Assembly (NCBI RefSeq): GCF_003574445.1
Contig: NZ_KZ984575.1
Span: forward strand, 1 to 61,664
From: Streptomyces sp. YIM 130001
Lineage (GTDB): Bacteria > Actinomycetota > Actinomycetes > Streptomycetales > Streptomycetaceae
Length of the DNA: 61,664 bases
Direction of reading: 5' to 3'
The translations under genes were made by a program, and so were the position numbers. Below the pieces are notes generated by a model. The model saw only the letters and a program-made list of their open reading frames with translations. It was not told where the DNA came from and made no database searches. This document shows, piece after piece, positions 1-8,100 of the stretch. The stretch's first letter is position 1, and each line of letters opens with the position of its first letter.

Positions 1-591
1 GCGGCGGGTGAGATGGGTGAGGATGACCCCGTTGGCGAACGTCGTGCGTTCGGCGACGTCGAAGGTGGTGGGGTCGAAGGCGCCGTCGACCACCGGGATT
101 CCGGCGCCGGCGATGACCGGGTAGGTCTTGATCAGCAGCTCGTCGATCTCGGGCAACACGGCACCCGCGAGCCGGCCGCCGCCGCAGAGCCAGATGTCGA
201 GCCCGGACCCGGCTTCGCGCTTGAGTGCGCGGACCAGGTCGAGCGGGCCGCTCGGCACGACGGTGACCGCCGGGTCGGTGTCCGGCGCGAGGGTGCCGGA
301 CACGACGTACTGGCGCAGGTGCGCGTACGGGCTGGTGACCCCGTTGTCGAGGGAGAGGCGGTAGGTGCTCCGGCCCATGACGACGGTGTCGAAGCGGCGA
401 TCGGGGACCTCGGCGAGGCCGGCGGCCGCGCGGTAGGCGGTCGGGACGGTGTCCGGGTAGAGCGCGTTCACCCAGGTCGCGTAGGCGGTGGCCTGCTGCT
501 CGTCGCCCTGCGGGAAGAAGTCGAACTCACCGCCGGGGCCGGCGATCCGGCCGTCGAGCGAGGCGGCGATGTAGTACACGAGCCTTCGCAT
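1..591 (-). CDS. Dihydrofolate reductase family protein (RibD C-terminal type), 3' truncated by window
   Basis: The 197 codons read here stay open to the window edge, so the C-terminus is missing. The product starts MRRLVYYIAASLDGRIAGP, the typical opening of RibD_C/DHFR-like reductases. It continues with FDTVVMGRSTY and LDIWLCGGGRLAGAVLPEID, the NADPH-binding glycine motif of the family. These cytosolic proteins are usually NAD(P)H-dependent reductases, but small stand-alone actinobacterial members mostly have no known substrate. The gene is divergent from a TetR regulator, with a 72-base spacer holding repeated GTAGTACT boxes, so the regulator probably controls it. The family call is secure; the substrate is unknown. 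Confidence 0.85.
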   Translation of the reverse strand, partial: MRRLVYYIAASLDGRIAGPGGEFDFFPQGDEQQATAYATWVNALYPDTVPTAYRAAAGLAEVPDRRFDTVVMGRSTYRLSLDNGVTSPYAHLRQYVVSGTLAPDTDPAVTVVPSGPLDLVRALKREAGSGLDIWLCGGGRLAGAVLPEIDELLIKTYPVIAGAGIPVVDGAFDPTTFDVAERTTFANGVILTHLTRR

Positions 592-608
592 CACACGTAC
601 TCCCCACA

Positions 609-647
609 CGTAGTACTCTGCTTGAAGTGGTTTGAACGTAGTACTAC
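609..647. promoter_or_regulatory. Candidate TetR operator: two CGTAGTACT boxes
   Basis: CGTAGTACT occurs at 609-617 and again at 637-645, 28 bases apart. The second copy lies in the perfect 10-base palindrome GTAGTACTAC (638-647). Both sit in the short spacer between the divergent reductase and TetR genes. This is where an autoregulatory TetR would bind; binding is inferred, not shown. Confidence 0.5.
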
Positions 648-663
648 ACCTGGAGTGGTGTCA

Positions 664-1242
664 ATGGTGAGACGGAACGACCAGCGGCGCGCGGCCCTCG
701 TGGACGCGGGCATCGAAGTGCTGGCCCGAGAAGGCGCGCGCGGCCTGACCTTCCGGGCCGTGGACGCGGAGGCGGGCGTGCCCGCAGGCACCGCGTCGAA
801 CTACTTCGCCAGCCGCGACGACCTGCTGACCCAGATCGGCGCCCGGGTGTACGAGCGGCTTCAGCCCGACGAGGCCACGGTCGCCCGCCAACGCGCCGCC
901 GGCCACGACCGGGAGGCGTATGCCGCGCTGATGCGTGAACTCGTCGGCCACATCGCCTCGTTCCGCACCGGCTACCTCGCCCTGCTCGAACTCCGCCTGG
1001 AGTCCACACGCCGCCCGGAACTGCGCAAGGTCCTGACCGAACGCGTCCGTGCCGACGTCGACGCCAACGTCGCCCACCACGAGTCCTCCGGTCTCCCCGG
1101 CGATGCCACGGCCGTCAAACTCCTGATGCTGACGCTGAATTGGCTGATCGTGGAGCAGCTCACCCTGCCGGACGTCTTCACGGAGACAGAGCGCGAGGAA
1201 CTGGTGACGGCGGCGGTCGAGCGCATCGTGGCGGCGGACTAG
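664..1242 (+). CDS. TetR/AcrR family transcriptional regulator
   Basis: The 192-residue product has an N-terminal TetR helix-turn-helix: RRAALVDAGIEVLAREG, then LTFRAVDAEAGVPAGTAS and NYFASRDDLL, residues about 8-55. A helical ligand-binding domain follows, with a MRELVGHIASFRTGYLALLE segment and a leucine-rich C-terminal helix set. The length is normal for the family. The ATG is used as start, though two in-frame GTG codons lie 6 and 9 bases upstream. The gene is divergent from the DHFR-like reductase, and the boxes between them suggest that it represses that gene and itself. The ligand cannot be predicted. Confidence 0.88.
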   Translation: MVRRNDQRRAALVDAGIEVLAREGARGLTFRAVDAEAGVPAGTASNYFASRDDLLTQIGARVYERLQPDEATVARQRAAGHDREAYAALMRELVGHIASFRTGYLALLELRLESTRRPELRKVLTERVRADVDANVAHHESSGLPGDATAVKLLMLTLNWLIVEQLTLPDVFTETEREELVTAAVERIVAAD

Positions 1243-1608
1243 GAGGCCGGTCCCTGCCGCGGATAAGGAGACGCGGGCGCGCGGGACGAAGAGATCCTCG
1301 GGCATGTTTATGGACGGGCGGGCGGGCGGCCCGGGTCGCGGGCCGTCGGCACTGTCGCCCGCCACCACGAGCCGGTCCTGCTGCCCGTTCGGACCGGCCA
1401 CCACCGGCGCCGCACCGTGCCGCCGGGCCCGCACGCCCGGTCCCGGGCTCCCACCGCCCTCCGCCTGGGCGCCGCGTCCGGATCAACTGCCCGTCACAGC
1501 ACGGTGATTGCGCGATGTCACCGAGTCGCGCGAGTTCCGCCATGTGCCGTGCTGAGTCGATTGGCGGTACGTGACCCGCCGCGCGGGAAGCGGGCAGGGA
1601 AGCCGCGG
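1243..1608. other. Gene-free stretch
   Basis: These 366 bases lie between the TetR stop and the 3' end of the convergent gene. Open frames here have no Streptomyces-like start context or recognisable domain. I see no tRNA, clear hairpin terminator or repeat. Confidence 0.5.
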
Positions 1609-2445
1609 CTACGTGGTCCGGCCCCGGGCCACCGTGATCAGGACCGGCGCCGATGTTCCGGTGGATCCGCGGAGGGCGTCGGCGAAGAGCTCCGTGGTCC
1701 AGGCGGCGACGTCCGCCGACCACTCTCGTACCCGGCAACGGAAGGACATGGCCGGGCGCATGCCCTCGGCCTGCACCTGCCCGGCGAGAGGGCGGGCGAG
1801 ACCGTCCGCCACCGCGCCGGCCGCGTGCTTGACCGTCTCGACGGCCATGACGTCGTGACCGCGCTCCACGACGGCATCGCGCACCTCCGCGGCGCGGCCG
1901 CTCAGCCCGGCCGACGAACGCGACGACACGGTGACCGCGAGTTCCTCCGCGCCGTCAGGGTCGGCGAGGGCGAACCAGTCGGCCATCATGGCCAGTTCGA
2001 AGCGTGAGTCGCCTGCCACGCGGAGCGGGACGAGAGCGTGTGCGCCCGTGAGGTGCACGGTTCCGACACGGTGCAGCGCGTCGTTCAGGACCGTGACCGC
2101 CGGGAGCAGCGGCAGACGGGGGCCACGCGGCCTCACCTTCTTGCCCGTCGCGGTCCTGACCGTCGGCAGGGAACCGCGATTCGGCAAGGTGGCCTGGAGC
2201 CAGGCCAGTTGACGATTCTCGCCGTCCTCGCCCCAGTCGCCGCCCGCGTCGTTGTGATCCCAGACGGTGCCCTCCGGCGCGCCGGAGACATCCGTGTTGC
2301 TCCAGCCGTACGCCGCCGCCCGCTTCACCGCGAGGCTGAACACGTCCTCGTCGAGATCGAATTCGCGGCTGACGCGGTCGATCCACGGATACCGGTGCAG
2401 TACCCCGTGCAGTCCCACGATGAGTGTCGTGTCGGCACCTGTCAT
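1609..2445 (-). CDS. Conserved hypothetical protein, 278 aa
   Basis: I do not recognise this family. The product starts MTGADTTLIVGLHGVLHRYP and has no signal peptide or membrane segment. Notable pieces are a tryptophan-rich, acidic N-terminal third (WSNTDV, TVWDHNDAGGDWGEDGE), a basic GKKVRPRGPRLPLLPAVT linker, and a C-terminal half of alternating strands and helices (RFELAMMADWFALADPDG, VRDAVVERGHDVMAVETVK). The start is supported by a GAGGAG ribosome site 8 bases upstream. It lies 77 bases downstream of the secreted-protein gene on the same strand and may be co-transcribed with it. Confidence 0.65.
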   Translation of the reverse strand: MTGADTTLIVGLHGVLHRYPWIDRVSREFDLDEDVFSLAVKRAAAYGWSNTDVSGAPEGTVWDHNDAGGDWGEDGENRQLAWLQATLPNRGSLPTVRTATGKKVRPRGPRLPLLPAVTVLNDALHRVGTVHLTGAHALVPLRVAGDSRFELAMMADWFALADPDGAEELAVTVSSRSSAGLSGRAAEVRDAVVERGHDVMAVETVKHAAGAVADGLARPLAGQVQAEGMRPAMSFRCRVREWSADVAAWTTELFADALRGSTGTSAPVLITVARGRTT

Positions 2446-2462
2446 GGTCGTTCTCCTCGTGA

Positions 2463-2489
2463 GGCGGGTCAGGCGGGTCAGGCGGGTCA
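2463..2489. repeat. Three tandem 9-base units GGCGGGTCA
   Basis: Three perfect copies of GGCGGGTCA lie head to tail between two same-strand genes, and a related GGCGGGTCAGG recurs at about 2510. This is simple repeat expansion in the leader of the 278-residue protein gene; no function is evident. Confidence 0.7.
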
Positions 2490-2522
2490 GGCGGCGGTGC
2501 GAGCGGGCGGCGGGTCAGGCCG

Positions 2523-2957
2523 TCAGACGGCGCACTTCACCTTCACGGCCTTGGTGTACACCTTCTCCGGGCTGTCGGCGACGCCGACGATGTCGACGTC
2601 GATCTTCGTACGCCACATCCTGGGCTTGGAGTTGCTGCACTTCTTGCGGGCGACGGCCCGACGGGCGCTTCCACCGCCGGACTTGACCGTCTTCGCACCC
2701 TTGGACACCGCGTGCCACTTGCCGCCGGTGCTCTTCATCTCGAGCCAGATGGTCACCTTGGCCTTGGTGCCCGGACCGTTGATCTTGATCCACCAGGCGT
2801 GCGCCGACGCCGTACGGGGCGGGGTGCTGGAGACATGGACGCGGTCGCCGTTGGTGACGAACGCGCCGGCGGACGGGGCGGCCGAGGCGGGGGCGGCGAG
2901 ACCGCCGACCAGGAGGGCGGCCGCAGCGGCCGAGGTGATGAGTATCCGCGCACGCAC
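2523..2957 (-). CDS. Small secreted protein with Sec signal peptide
   Basis: The 144-residue product has a clear signal peptide: basic MRAR, a hydrophobic Ala/Leu/Gly core and an ASA-A cleavage site near residue 27. The mature part is about 117 residues, basic, and contains HAWWIKINGPGTKAKVTIWLEMKS, which looks like beta strands. It has two cysteines (KKCSNSKP and the near-terminal VKCAV) that could form a disulfide. A GGAAGGA ribosome site precedes the GTG start. I do not recognise the family. A small extracellular beta-sheet protein is the most that can be said. Confidence 0.75.
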   Translation of the reverse strand: MRARILITSAAAAALLVGGLAAPASAAPSAGAFVTNGDRVHVSSTPPRTASAHAWWIKINGPGTKAKVTIWLEMKSTGGKWHAVSKGAKTVKSGGGSARRAVARKKCSNSKPRMWRTKIDVDIVGVADSPEKVYTKAVKVKCAV

Positions 2958-3167
2958 GAGGAGGGTTCCTTCCGGAGTCGAAGCGCCACACGGGCGCAGG
3001 AGAGTCGCCCGGGGGCATCACCTCACGCAGGGAATCCGGCAAGAGCAGTACGCGCTCACGGTGCGGGCGCCGTCCTTTCGGACAGCTCCGCACTTCGCCC
3101 CCGACATGGGAATTTCAAGATCAACACCCACGAACAGGGAGAACAGTAGAGCGAGATCCAATTCGGG

Positions 3168-3593
3168 TCAACGGCGGTCATCCGCCCGCGGACCGGGCTG
3201 CTCCGCACGTCCGGTCGCGGCGTCGGCCAGGGTCCGGCGCAGGTGCGTGAGGCGGGCGATCTCCGCGTCGAGGGCGGCCAGTCGGGCGGCCACGACGTCG
3301 CTGAACTGCCCTTGCCGAGATGGGCAGTCGGGGCCGAGGGAGCCCTCCGAGCCGGCATCGGCGAGGGAGTCGAGCCGGTGGATGCGGCGGCGTACGTCCT
3401 CCAGGGTGAGCCCCAGGGCGAGGAGGTCGCGAATGACCCGGATGCGCGCCAACTCGGCCGGACCGTACTTGCGTTGGCCCGACGTGGTGCGTGGCGGCGG
3501 CGGAAGCAGACCACGGGCCTCGTACAGGCGCAGCGCGCGAGGCGTCGCGCCGACCGCCACCGCCGCCTCGCCGATCCGCACACGCACAGGCAT
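3168..3593 (-). CDS. MerR family transcriptional regulator
   Basis: The 141-residue product begins with a MerR winged helix-turn-helix: RIGEAAVAVGATPRALRLYE, GLLPPPPRTTSGQRKYG, and the wing helices LARIRVIRDLLALGLTLEDV (residues 5-62). A short dimerisation coil follows (VVAARLAALDAEIARLTHLR). A single cysteine (PDCPS) between HTH and coil gives no metal-binding cluster, so a SoxR- or CueR-like role is not supported. It ends a same-strand run after an HxlR regulator and an NADP-dependent oxidoreductase, with a 30-base gap to the latter, and probably shares their transcript. Confidence 0.85.
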   Translation of the reverse strand: MPVRVRIGEAAVAVGATPRALRLYEARGLLPPPPRTTSGQRKYGPAELARIRVIRDLLALGLTLEDVRRRIHRLDSLADAGSEGSLGPDCPSRQGQFSDVVAARLAALDAEIARLTHLRRTLADAATGRAEQPGPRADDRR

Positions 3594-3623
3594 CCGCGCC
3601 TCCAGCCCTCCGCCCCGCCGGAC

Positions 3624-4652
3624 CTATACGACCACCACCGTCGCCCCGAAGGTGCGGCCCGCGATCAGCTGGGGCAACGCCTGCGCCGCGCGCTCCATTC
3701 CGCGCACCGCGGTGTACGGGAAGCGGATCTCCCCCGCCCGCAACCACCTGCCGAAGCGCGACTCCCACTCGGCCTCCACGTCCGGGTGATCCGCCCCGGA
3801 GTAGCCGGCCATCTGGATTCCCCTGGTCACCAGCCGGTACGTATCGAGCAGTGCCGGTGCGCTACCGCCCGCGCGATCCGGCGCCAACTGGCCTTCCAGG
3901 GCGCCCACGAGGGCGAACCGGGCACCCCTGTTGGCGCCGTCGACCGCGGCGGCCAGCTGTTCGCCGCCCACGGTGTCCAGGACGACGTCGACGCCCTCCG
4001 GCGCTGATTCGGCGAGCCGGGTGGCGATCGGGCCCGCGCCGCGAAGGACGGTCGCGTCGTATCCGAGTTCCCGCTCGAGGCGCCGGGCCTTGTCCGGCGA
4101 ACTCGTACTCCCGATCACCCGTGCCGCCCCGAGGAGCCGGGCGATCTGGCCGGCCAGAGAGCCGACGGCGCCGGCCGCGCCCGTCACGAACACGGTGTCG
4201 CCCGGGCGGACTTGAGCCAGCCGGGTCAGTGCGCCGTACGCTGACCCCTGCGCGAGGTGGGCGACCGGGTCGGGCAGCGTGCCGTCGAGCGGTCTGCACT
4301 CGGCTGCCGTGAGCGTGGCCCAGTCCCGCCAGCCCTGCATATGGAGCACCAACTGCCCCTTCTCCAGCGGGACTTCCGACGACGAAGGCACTTCGACCAC
4401 CTCGCCGACCGCAGGCCCGAAGAGGACATCACCCGGGTGCAGCGGCGGCAGCGGGACGTCGCGGGTCTCGCCGCCAATGAGCGTGCGCAGGCCCGGGAAG
4501 ACGAGGAAATGCGTGTTGCGCACGAGGACTTGGCCGGGTCCGGGCCGCGGCACCGGGGTCCGCCGAACAGCGAAATCCTCCGGGGCCGGCAGCCCGACAG
4601 GGCGACGGACGAGGTGTACTCGCCGGCATGCGGCGCGATGCGTCTCAGTCAT
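3624..4652 (-). CDS. NADP-dependent oxidoreductase, MDR superfamily (LTD type)
   Basis: The 342-residue product is a zinc-free medium-chain dehydrogenase/reductase. The N-terminal GroES-like part carries PRPGPGQVLVRN and lacks the cysteines of zinc alcohol dehydrogenases. The Rossmann domain shows TVFVTGAAGAVGSLAGQIA near residue 153 and VDVVLDTVGGEQL. The layout matches leukotriene B4 12-hydroxydehydrogenase/curcumin-reductase-like enzymes, which reduce alpha,beta-unsaturated carbonyls with NADPH. It sits 34 bases downstream of the HxlR gene and 30 upstream of the MerR gene. A redox- or electrophile-responsive module is plausible, since HxlR proteins often control such enzymes. Confidence 0.85.
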   Translation of the reverse strand: MTETHRAACRRVHLVRRPVGLPAPEDFAVRRTPVPRPGPGQVLVRNTHFLVFPGLRTLIGGETRDVPLPPLHPGDVLFGPAVGEVVEVPSSSEVPLEKGQLVLHMQGWRDWATLTAAECRPLDGTLPDPVAHLAQGSAYGALTRLAQVRPGDTVFVTGAAGAVGSLAGQIARLLGAARVIGSTSSPDKARRLERELGYDATVLRGAGPIATRLAESAPEGVDVVLDTVGGEQLAAAVDGANRGARFALVGALEGQLAPDRAGGSAPALLDTYRLVTRGIQMAGYSGADHPDVEAEWESRFGRWLRAGEIRFPYTAVRGMERAAQALPQLIAGRTFGATVVVV

Positions 4653-4686
4653 GGAGGGACGCTAGAGCTTGACCCGCGGGTCAGGG

Positions 4687-5238
4687 TCAAGGAGCCATCG
4701 GCGCCGCGGCCGCGTCGTGCGCCGCCCGCGCCTCGCTGATGTCCGCCCGGTGGCGTTCCGCCCAGCCGACGACCCCCGACAGCGTGGCGTGCAGCTCGTG
4801 GTCCATGGGCGTGAGGCTGTACTCCACCTTGGGCGGGACGGTCGGGTAGACGGTCCGTACGAGCAGTCCGTCGCGCTCCAGCCTGCGCAGGTTCAGGGTG
4901 AGCATGCGGCGGCTGATGCCGACGATCGTTCGTTCCAGCTCGGTGAAACGGATCGGCCCCTGCGCCGCCGCGACGATGATCCCGATGCTCCACTTGCCCG
5001 CAACGCGGTCGAGTACCTCGGTCAGCGGACACGCCTCGTGGCTGATCCGGTCGGACACGTCACCGCCGCTTCGCACGGACACGTCGACGCCGCTCCGCAC
5101 AGGCACATCACCACCAGCCCCGTCGGGCGACTTTCCACCGCCGCGCTCGGATCCACCGCCGCTGACCTGGTCGGACACATGCATGTGACTGCGTGACACG
5201 AAAGTGCCTCCTTCCGCTCCCGAACTCACCGATCCCAC
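4687..5238 (-). CDS. HxlR family transcriptional regulator with repeat-bearing N-terminal extension
   Basis: The HxlR domain spans about residues 68-170: CPLTEVLDRVAGKWSIGII, IRFTELERTIVGISRRMLT, LNLRRLERDGLLVRTVYP and VEYSLTPMDHEL. A winged helix with a single cysteine near its start is the usual form. The first 67 residues are not part of the family. They are low complexity (SGGGSERGGGKSPDGAGG) with the near repeat DVPVRSGVDVSVRSGGDVS. Translation may really begin inside this stretch, for example at the Met of MHVSDQ or at a later GTG. It heads a run with the downstream oxidoreductase and MerR genes. Confidence 0.8.
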   Translation of the reverse strand: MGSVSSGAEGGTFVSRSHMHVSDQVSGGGSERGGGKSPDGAGGDVPVRSGVDVSVRSGGDVSDRISHEACPLTEVLDRVAGKWSIGIIVAAAQGPIRFTELERTIVGISRRMLTLNLRRLERDGLLVRTVYPTVPPKVEYSLTPMDHELHATLSGVVGWAERHRADISEARAAHDAAAAPMAP

Positions 5239-5322
5239 AAGCGAGTCCGAGCCCCCGCCGGCGCCCTCACCCGCCGCCGGACCCGCTCCGCGACCCCGGC
5301 GATAGAGTGCCCGGAAGGGACC

Positions 5323-6606
5323 ATGAGCGGGCGACGAAAGAGCAGGTCAATGGGGCAATCGGTGATCGCGGGACTGGATGCCCTGCGCGGTGGACTGGGC
5401 GACTTCTACCGGGACCTGCACCGGCACCCGGAACTGTCCCTGCAGGAGACGCGGACGGCCGGCCTGCTCGCCGGGCGGCTGCGGGACGCCGGGTTCGACG
5501 AGGTGGCCGAGCAGGTCGGCGGGACCGGAGTGGTCGGCGTCCTGCGCAACGGCGACGGGCCCGTCGTGATGCTCCGCGCCGACTTCGACGCGCTGCCCGT
5601 CGAGGAGCGGACCGACCTGCCCTACGCCAGCACCGCGCGGTCCCTGGACCACGAGGGACGGGACGTCCCCGTGATGCACGCGTGCGGGCACGACATGCAC
5701 GCGGCCTGCCTGGTGGGCGCGGCGACGCTGTTCGCTCAGGCGCGGGAGGCCTGGTCGGGGACGCTGCTCGTGGTGTTCCAGCCCGCCGAAGAGCTCGTCA
5801 TGGGCGCCCGCGCCATGGTCGCCGACGGGCTCTTCGAGCGCTTCCCGAAGCCCGGGATCGTGCTCGGCCAGCACGTGGGACCGCTGCCCGCGGGGTTCAT
5901 CGCGTACGGCACGGGCCCGGTGATGGCGGCCTCCGACTCGCTCGACATCACCCTGTACGGCCGCGGCGGTCACGGCTCGCGGCCCGAGGCGGCCATCGAC
6001 CCCGTCCTGATGGCGGCCAACGTCGTCACGCGGCTCCAGGGCATTGTCGCCCGCGAGGTCCCGCCGTCCGAGACAGCGGTCGTCACCGTGGGCCGACTGC
6101 AGTCCGGCACGAAGGACAACATCATCCCGGACACGGCGGAACTCGGGGTCAACATCCGCTCGTACACCGCGCAGACCCGCGACCTGGTGCGCGCCGCGAT
6201 CGAGCGGATCGTCCGTGCGGAGGCCGCGGCCAGTGGCGCCGAGCGCGAGCCGGACTTCCGCTGGTTCGGGCACGCGCCTGCGCTGGTCAGTGAGCCGGAC
6301 GCGACCGAGAGCGTGCGGGCCGCGTTCACCGAGCACTTCGGCGAGCTGCGCATCCAGCCGCTGCCGCCGGTCAACGCCAGTGAGGACGTGGGGGTGTTCG
6401 GGGAGGCGCTGGGGGTGCCGACCGTCTTCTGGTTCTGGGGCGGGCTCGAGGCGGAGCCGACGGTCACCGCGTTCCTCGAGGGACGTGCCGACCAACTCCC
6501 CGGCAACCACTCCCCGTTCTTCGCCCCGGTCGTCGAACCCACGCTCAGCACCGGCGTCGAGGCGCTCGTCGTCGCCGCGCAGCACTGCCTCACGGGCCGC
6601 CTCTGA
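5323..6606 (+). CDS. M20 family metallopeptidase / amidohydrolase
   Basis: The 427-residue product is an M20D-type amidohydrolase (hippurate hydrolase / N-acyl amino acid deacylase group). Motifs in order: DLHRHPELSLQETRT, VVMLRADFDALPVEE, VMHACGHDMHAACLV with Cys and His metal ligands, and VVFQPAEELVMGARAMV with the general-base Glu pair. The dimerisation (lid) domain starts near GGHGSRPEAAIDPV, and LPGNHSPFF supplies the last ligand. A GGAAGGGA site precedes the chosen ATG; an in-frame ATG 27 bases later is possible. It overlaps the downstream phosphatase gene by one base, so the two are translationally coupled. Confidence 0.9.
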   Translation: MSGRRKSRSMGQSVIAGLDALRGGLGDFYRDLHRHPELSLQETRTAGLLAGRLRDAGFDEVAEQVGGTGVVGVLRNGDGPVVMLRADFDALPVEERTDLPYASTARSLDHEGRDVPVMHACGHDMHAACLVGAATLFAQAREAWSGTLLVVFQPAEELVMGARAMVADGLFERFPKPGIVLGQHVGPLPAGFIAYGTGPVMAASDSLDITLYGRGGHGSRPEAAIDPVLMAANVVTRLQGIVAREVPPSETAVVTVGRLQSGTKDNIIPDTAELGVNIRSYTAQTRDLVRAAIERIVRAEAAASGAEREPDFRWFGHAPALVSEPDATESVRAAFTEHFGELRIQPLPPVNASEDVGVFGEALGVPTVFWFWGGLEAEPTVTAFLEGRADQLPGNHSPFFAPVVEPTLSTGVEALVVAAQHCLTGRL

Positions 6607-7250
6607 TGCCGCCCACGGCCACCCGGTACCTCCATGTCGTACGGCACGGCGAGGCGCGGCCGGACGAGACCGGGCTGACGGACCAAGGGCTTCGGCAGGC
6701 CGAACTCCTCGGCAGGCGCCTGCGGGACGTGCCGTTCGCCGCCGTGCATCACGGCCCGCTGCCGAGGGCCGCGGAGTCCGCCCGCGCCATCGCCGCGCAG
6801 CTGCAGGAAGTCCACCCGGACGTCCCGGTGTACGCGTCGGAGCCGGCCGGCGACTACGTACCGTACGTGCCGGACCGCACCGAACTGCCCCCGGATTCAG
6901 CCGACTTGTTTCTCCGCTTCGTCGCCGGCACCCCCCAGGAGGAACGGCTGCGGGGCCCTGAACTGGCCCGTCGGGCCCTCGGCCTGTTCACCGGCCCTGT
7001 GGACGGTGACACGGACCGGCACGAACTGGTCGTCACCCACAACTTCCTCGCCGCCTGGCTGGTCCGCGACGCCATGCACGCACCGCACTGGCGCTGGCTC
7101 GGCCTCAACCACGCCAACGCGGCGCTCACCGTCATCAGTTACCCACCCGACCGCCCGGCCACCGTCCTCACCCTCAACGACATGCGGCACCTGCCCGCCG
7201 ACCTGCGCTGGACCGGCTTCCCGGACGAGCTCCGCGAGGCGCGCTGGTGA
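6606..7250 (+). CDS. Histidine phosphatase family protein
   Basis: The 214-residue product opens with the phosphoglycerate-mutase-like signature YLHVVRHGEARPDETGLTDQG, where RHG carries the phosphorylated histidine. The second half has HELVVTHNFLAAWLV with the second catalytic histidine. FAAVHHGPLPRAAESARAI and DYVPYVPDRTELPPDSADLF replace the usual cap region. The length is normal. The TGATG overlap with the amidohydrolase gene implies coupled translation, so it may act on a related substrate, but this clan ranges from sugar phosphatases to protein phosphatases. It converges on the response regulator 25 bases away. Confidence 0.85.
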   Translation: MPPTATRYLHVVRHGEARPDETGLTDQGLRQAELLGRRLRDVPFAAVHHGPLPRAAESARAIAAQLQEVHPDVPVYASEPAGDYVPYVPDRTELPPDSADLFLRFVAGTPQEERLRGPELARRALGLFTGPVDGDTDRHELVVTHNFLAAWLVRDAMHAPHWRWLGLNHANAALTVISYPPDRPATVLTLNDMRHLPADLRWTGFPDELREARW

Positions 7251-7275
7251 GGACCGGCCGCACCAGCGGCCCCCG

Positions 7276-8100
7276 CTACGGGAGGAGTCGGTGGCGGGCC
7301 GCAGCCGCGACCGCTCCCGAACGGGTGCGGACGCCCAACTTGGTGTACACGCGGGCGAGATGAGTCTTCACCGTGCCCTCGCTGAGGAAGAGGACGCGGG
7401 CGATCTCGCGGTTGCCGAGGCCCTCTGCGAGGCGGGCGAGGATCTCGAGTTCGCGGGTGGTGAGGGAGGGTCCGGGGGCGCGCAGCCGGGAGACGACACG
7501 GTCGGCCACCGATCCGGAGAGCACGGTACGGCCGGCCGCGGCGTCCCGTACGGCGGCGAAGAGGCGTTCCGGCGGCTCGGCCTTGAGCAGGTAGCCGGTG
7601 GCGCCCGCGGCGACGGCGCGCCCGATGTCGGCATCGGTGTCGAACATGGTGAGTACGAGGACCTGCGGGGGCGGTGCGCCGTCCGGGGCGGCGTCGCGCG
7701 AGGCCAGTCGTCGAGTGGCGGTGACGCCGTCGATGCCGGTGCCCAGCTGGAGGTCCATGAGCACCACGTCGGGGCGCAGGGCGGCCGCCATGTCGAGGGC
7801 CTCCTCACCGCTGCCGGCCTCCCCGACGACGTCGATGCCGTCGGTGCTGGCGAGCAGGGCACGCAGCCCGGCGCGTACGACCGCGTGGTCGTCGCAGAGC
7901 AGCACTCGGACCGGGCCGGGACCGGGGCCGGCTCCGGGACCGGGACCGGGACCGGGACCGGGACCGGGACCGGGACCGGAGGCGAAGGCGGGGCCGGATC
8001 CGGAGACGGCGGCGGAGTCGGTGGCGGAGGTCTTGTCGGAGATCTTGTCCGAGGCCTTGTCGGAGATCTTGTCGGAGGCCTTGTCGGACGCTGAGGTCAC
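7276..8100 (-). CDS. NarL/FixJ family response regulator with SDK and (PG)n N-terminal extension
   Basis: The 274-residue product has a receiver domain from about residue 69 (VRVLLCDDHAVVRAG, phospho-Asp in DVVLMDLQLG, conserved Lys in YLLKAEPP). A LuxR/GerE HTH follows (LTTRELEILARLAEGLGNR, EGTVKTHLARVYTKLGV). The preceding 66 residues are unusual: alternating SDKASDKISDK units, then a run of Pro-Gly pairs coded by GGGACC hexamers. The GTG start overlaps the kinase stop as GTGA, which supports including the extension. An internal GTG just before the receiver domain is the alternative. It is the partner of the upstream histidine kinase. Confidence 0.85.
   Translation of the reverse strand: MTSASDKASDKISDKASDKISDKTSATDSAAVSGSGPAFASGPGPGPGPGPGPGPGAGPGPGPVRVLLCDDHAVVRAGLRALLASTDGIDVVGEAGSGEEALDMAAALRPDVVLMDLQLGTGIDGVTATRRLASRDAAPDGAPPPQVLVLTMFDTDADIGRAVAAGATGYLLKAEPPERLFAAVRDAAAGRTVLSGSVADRVVSRLRAPGPSLTTRELEILARLAEGLGNREIARVLFLSEGTVKTHLARVYTKLGVRTRSGAVAAAARHRLLP

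Noticed and set aside
1140..1574. Open frames after the TetR stop
   Set aside because: They are Arg/Pro/Gly-rich shadow frames with no ribosome site or domain.
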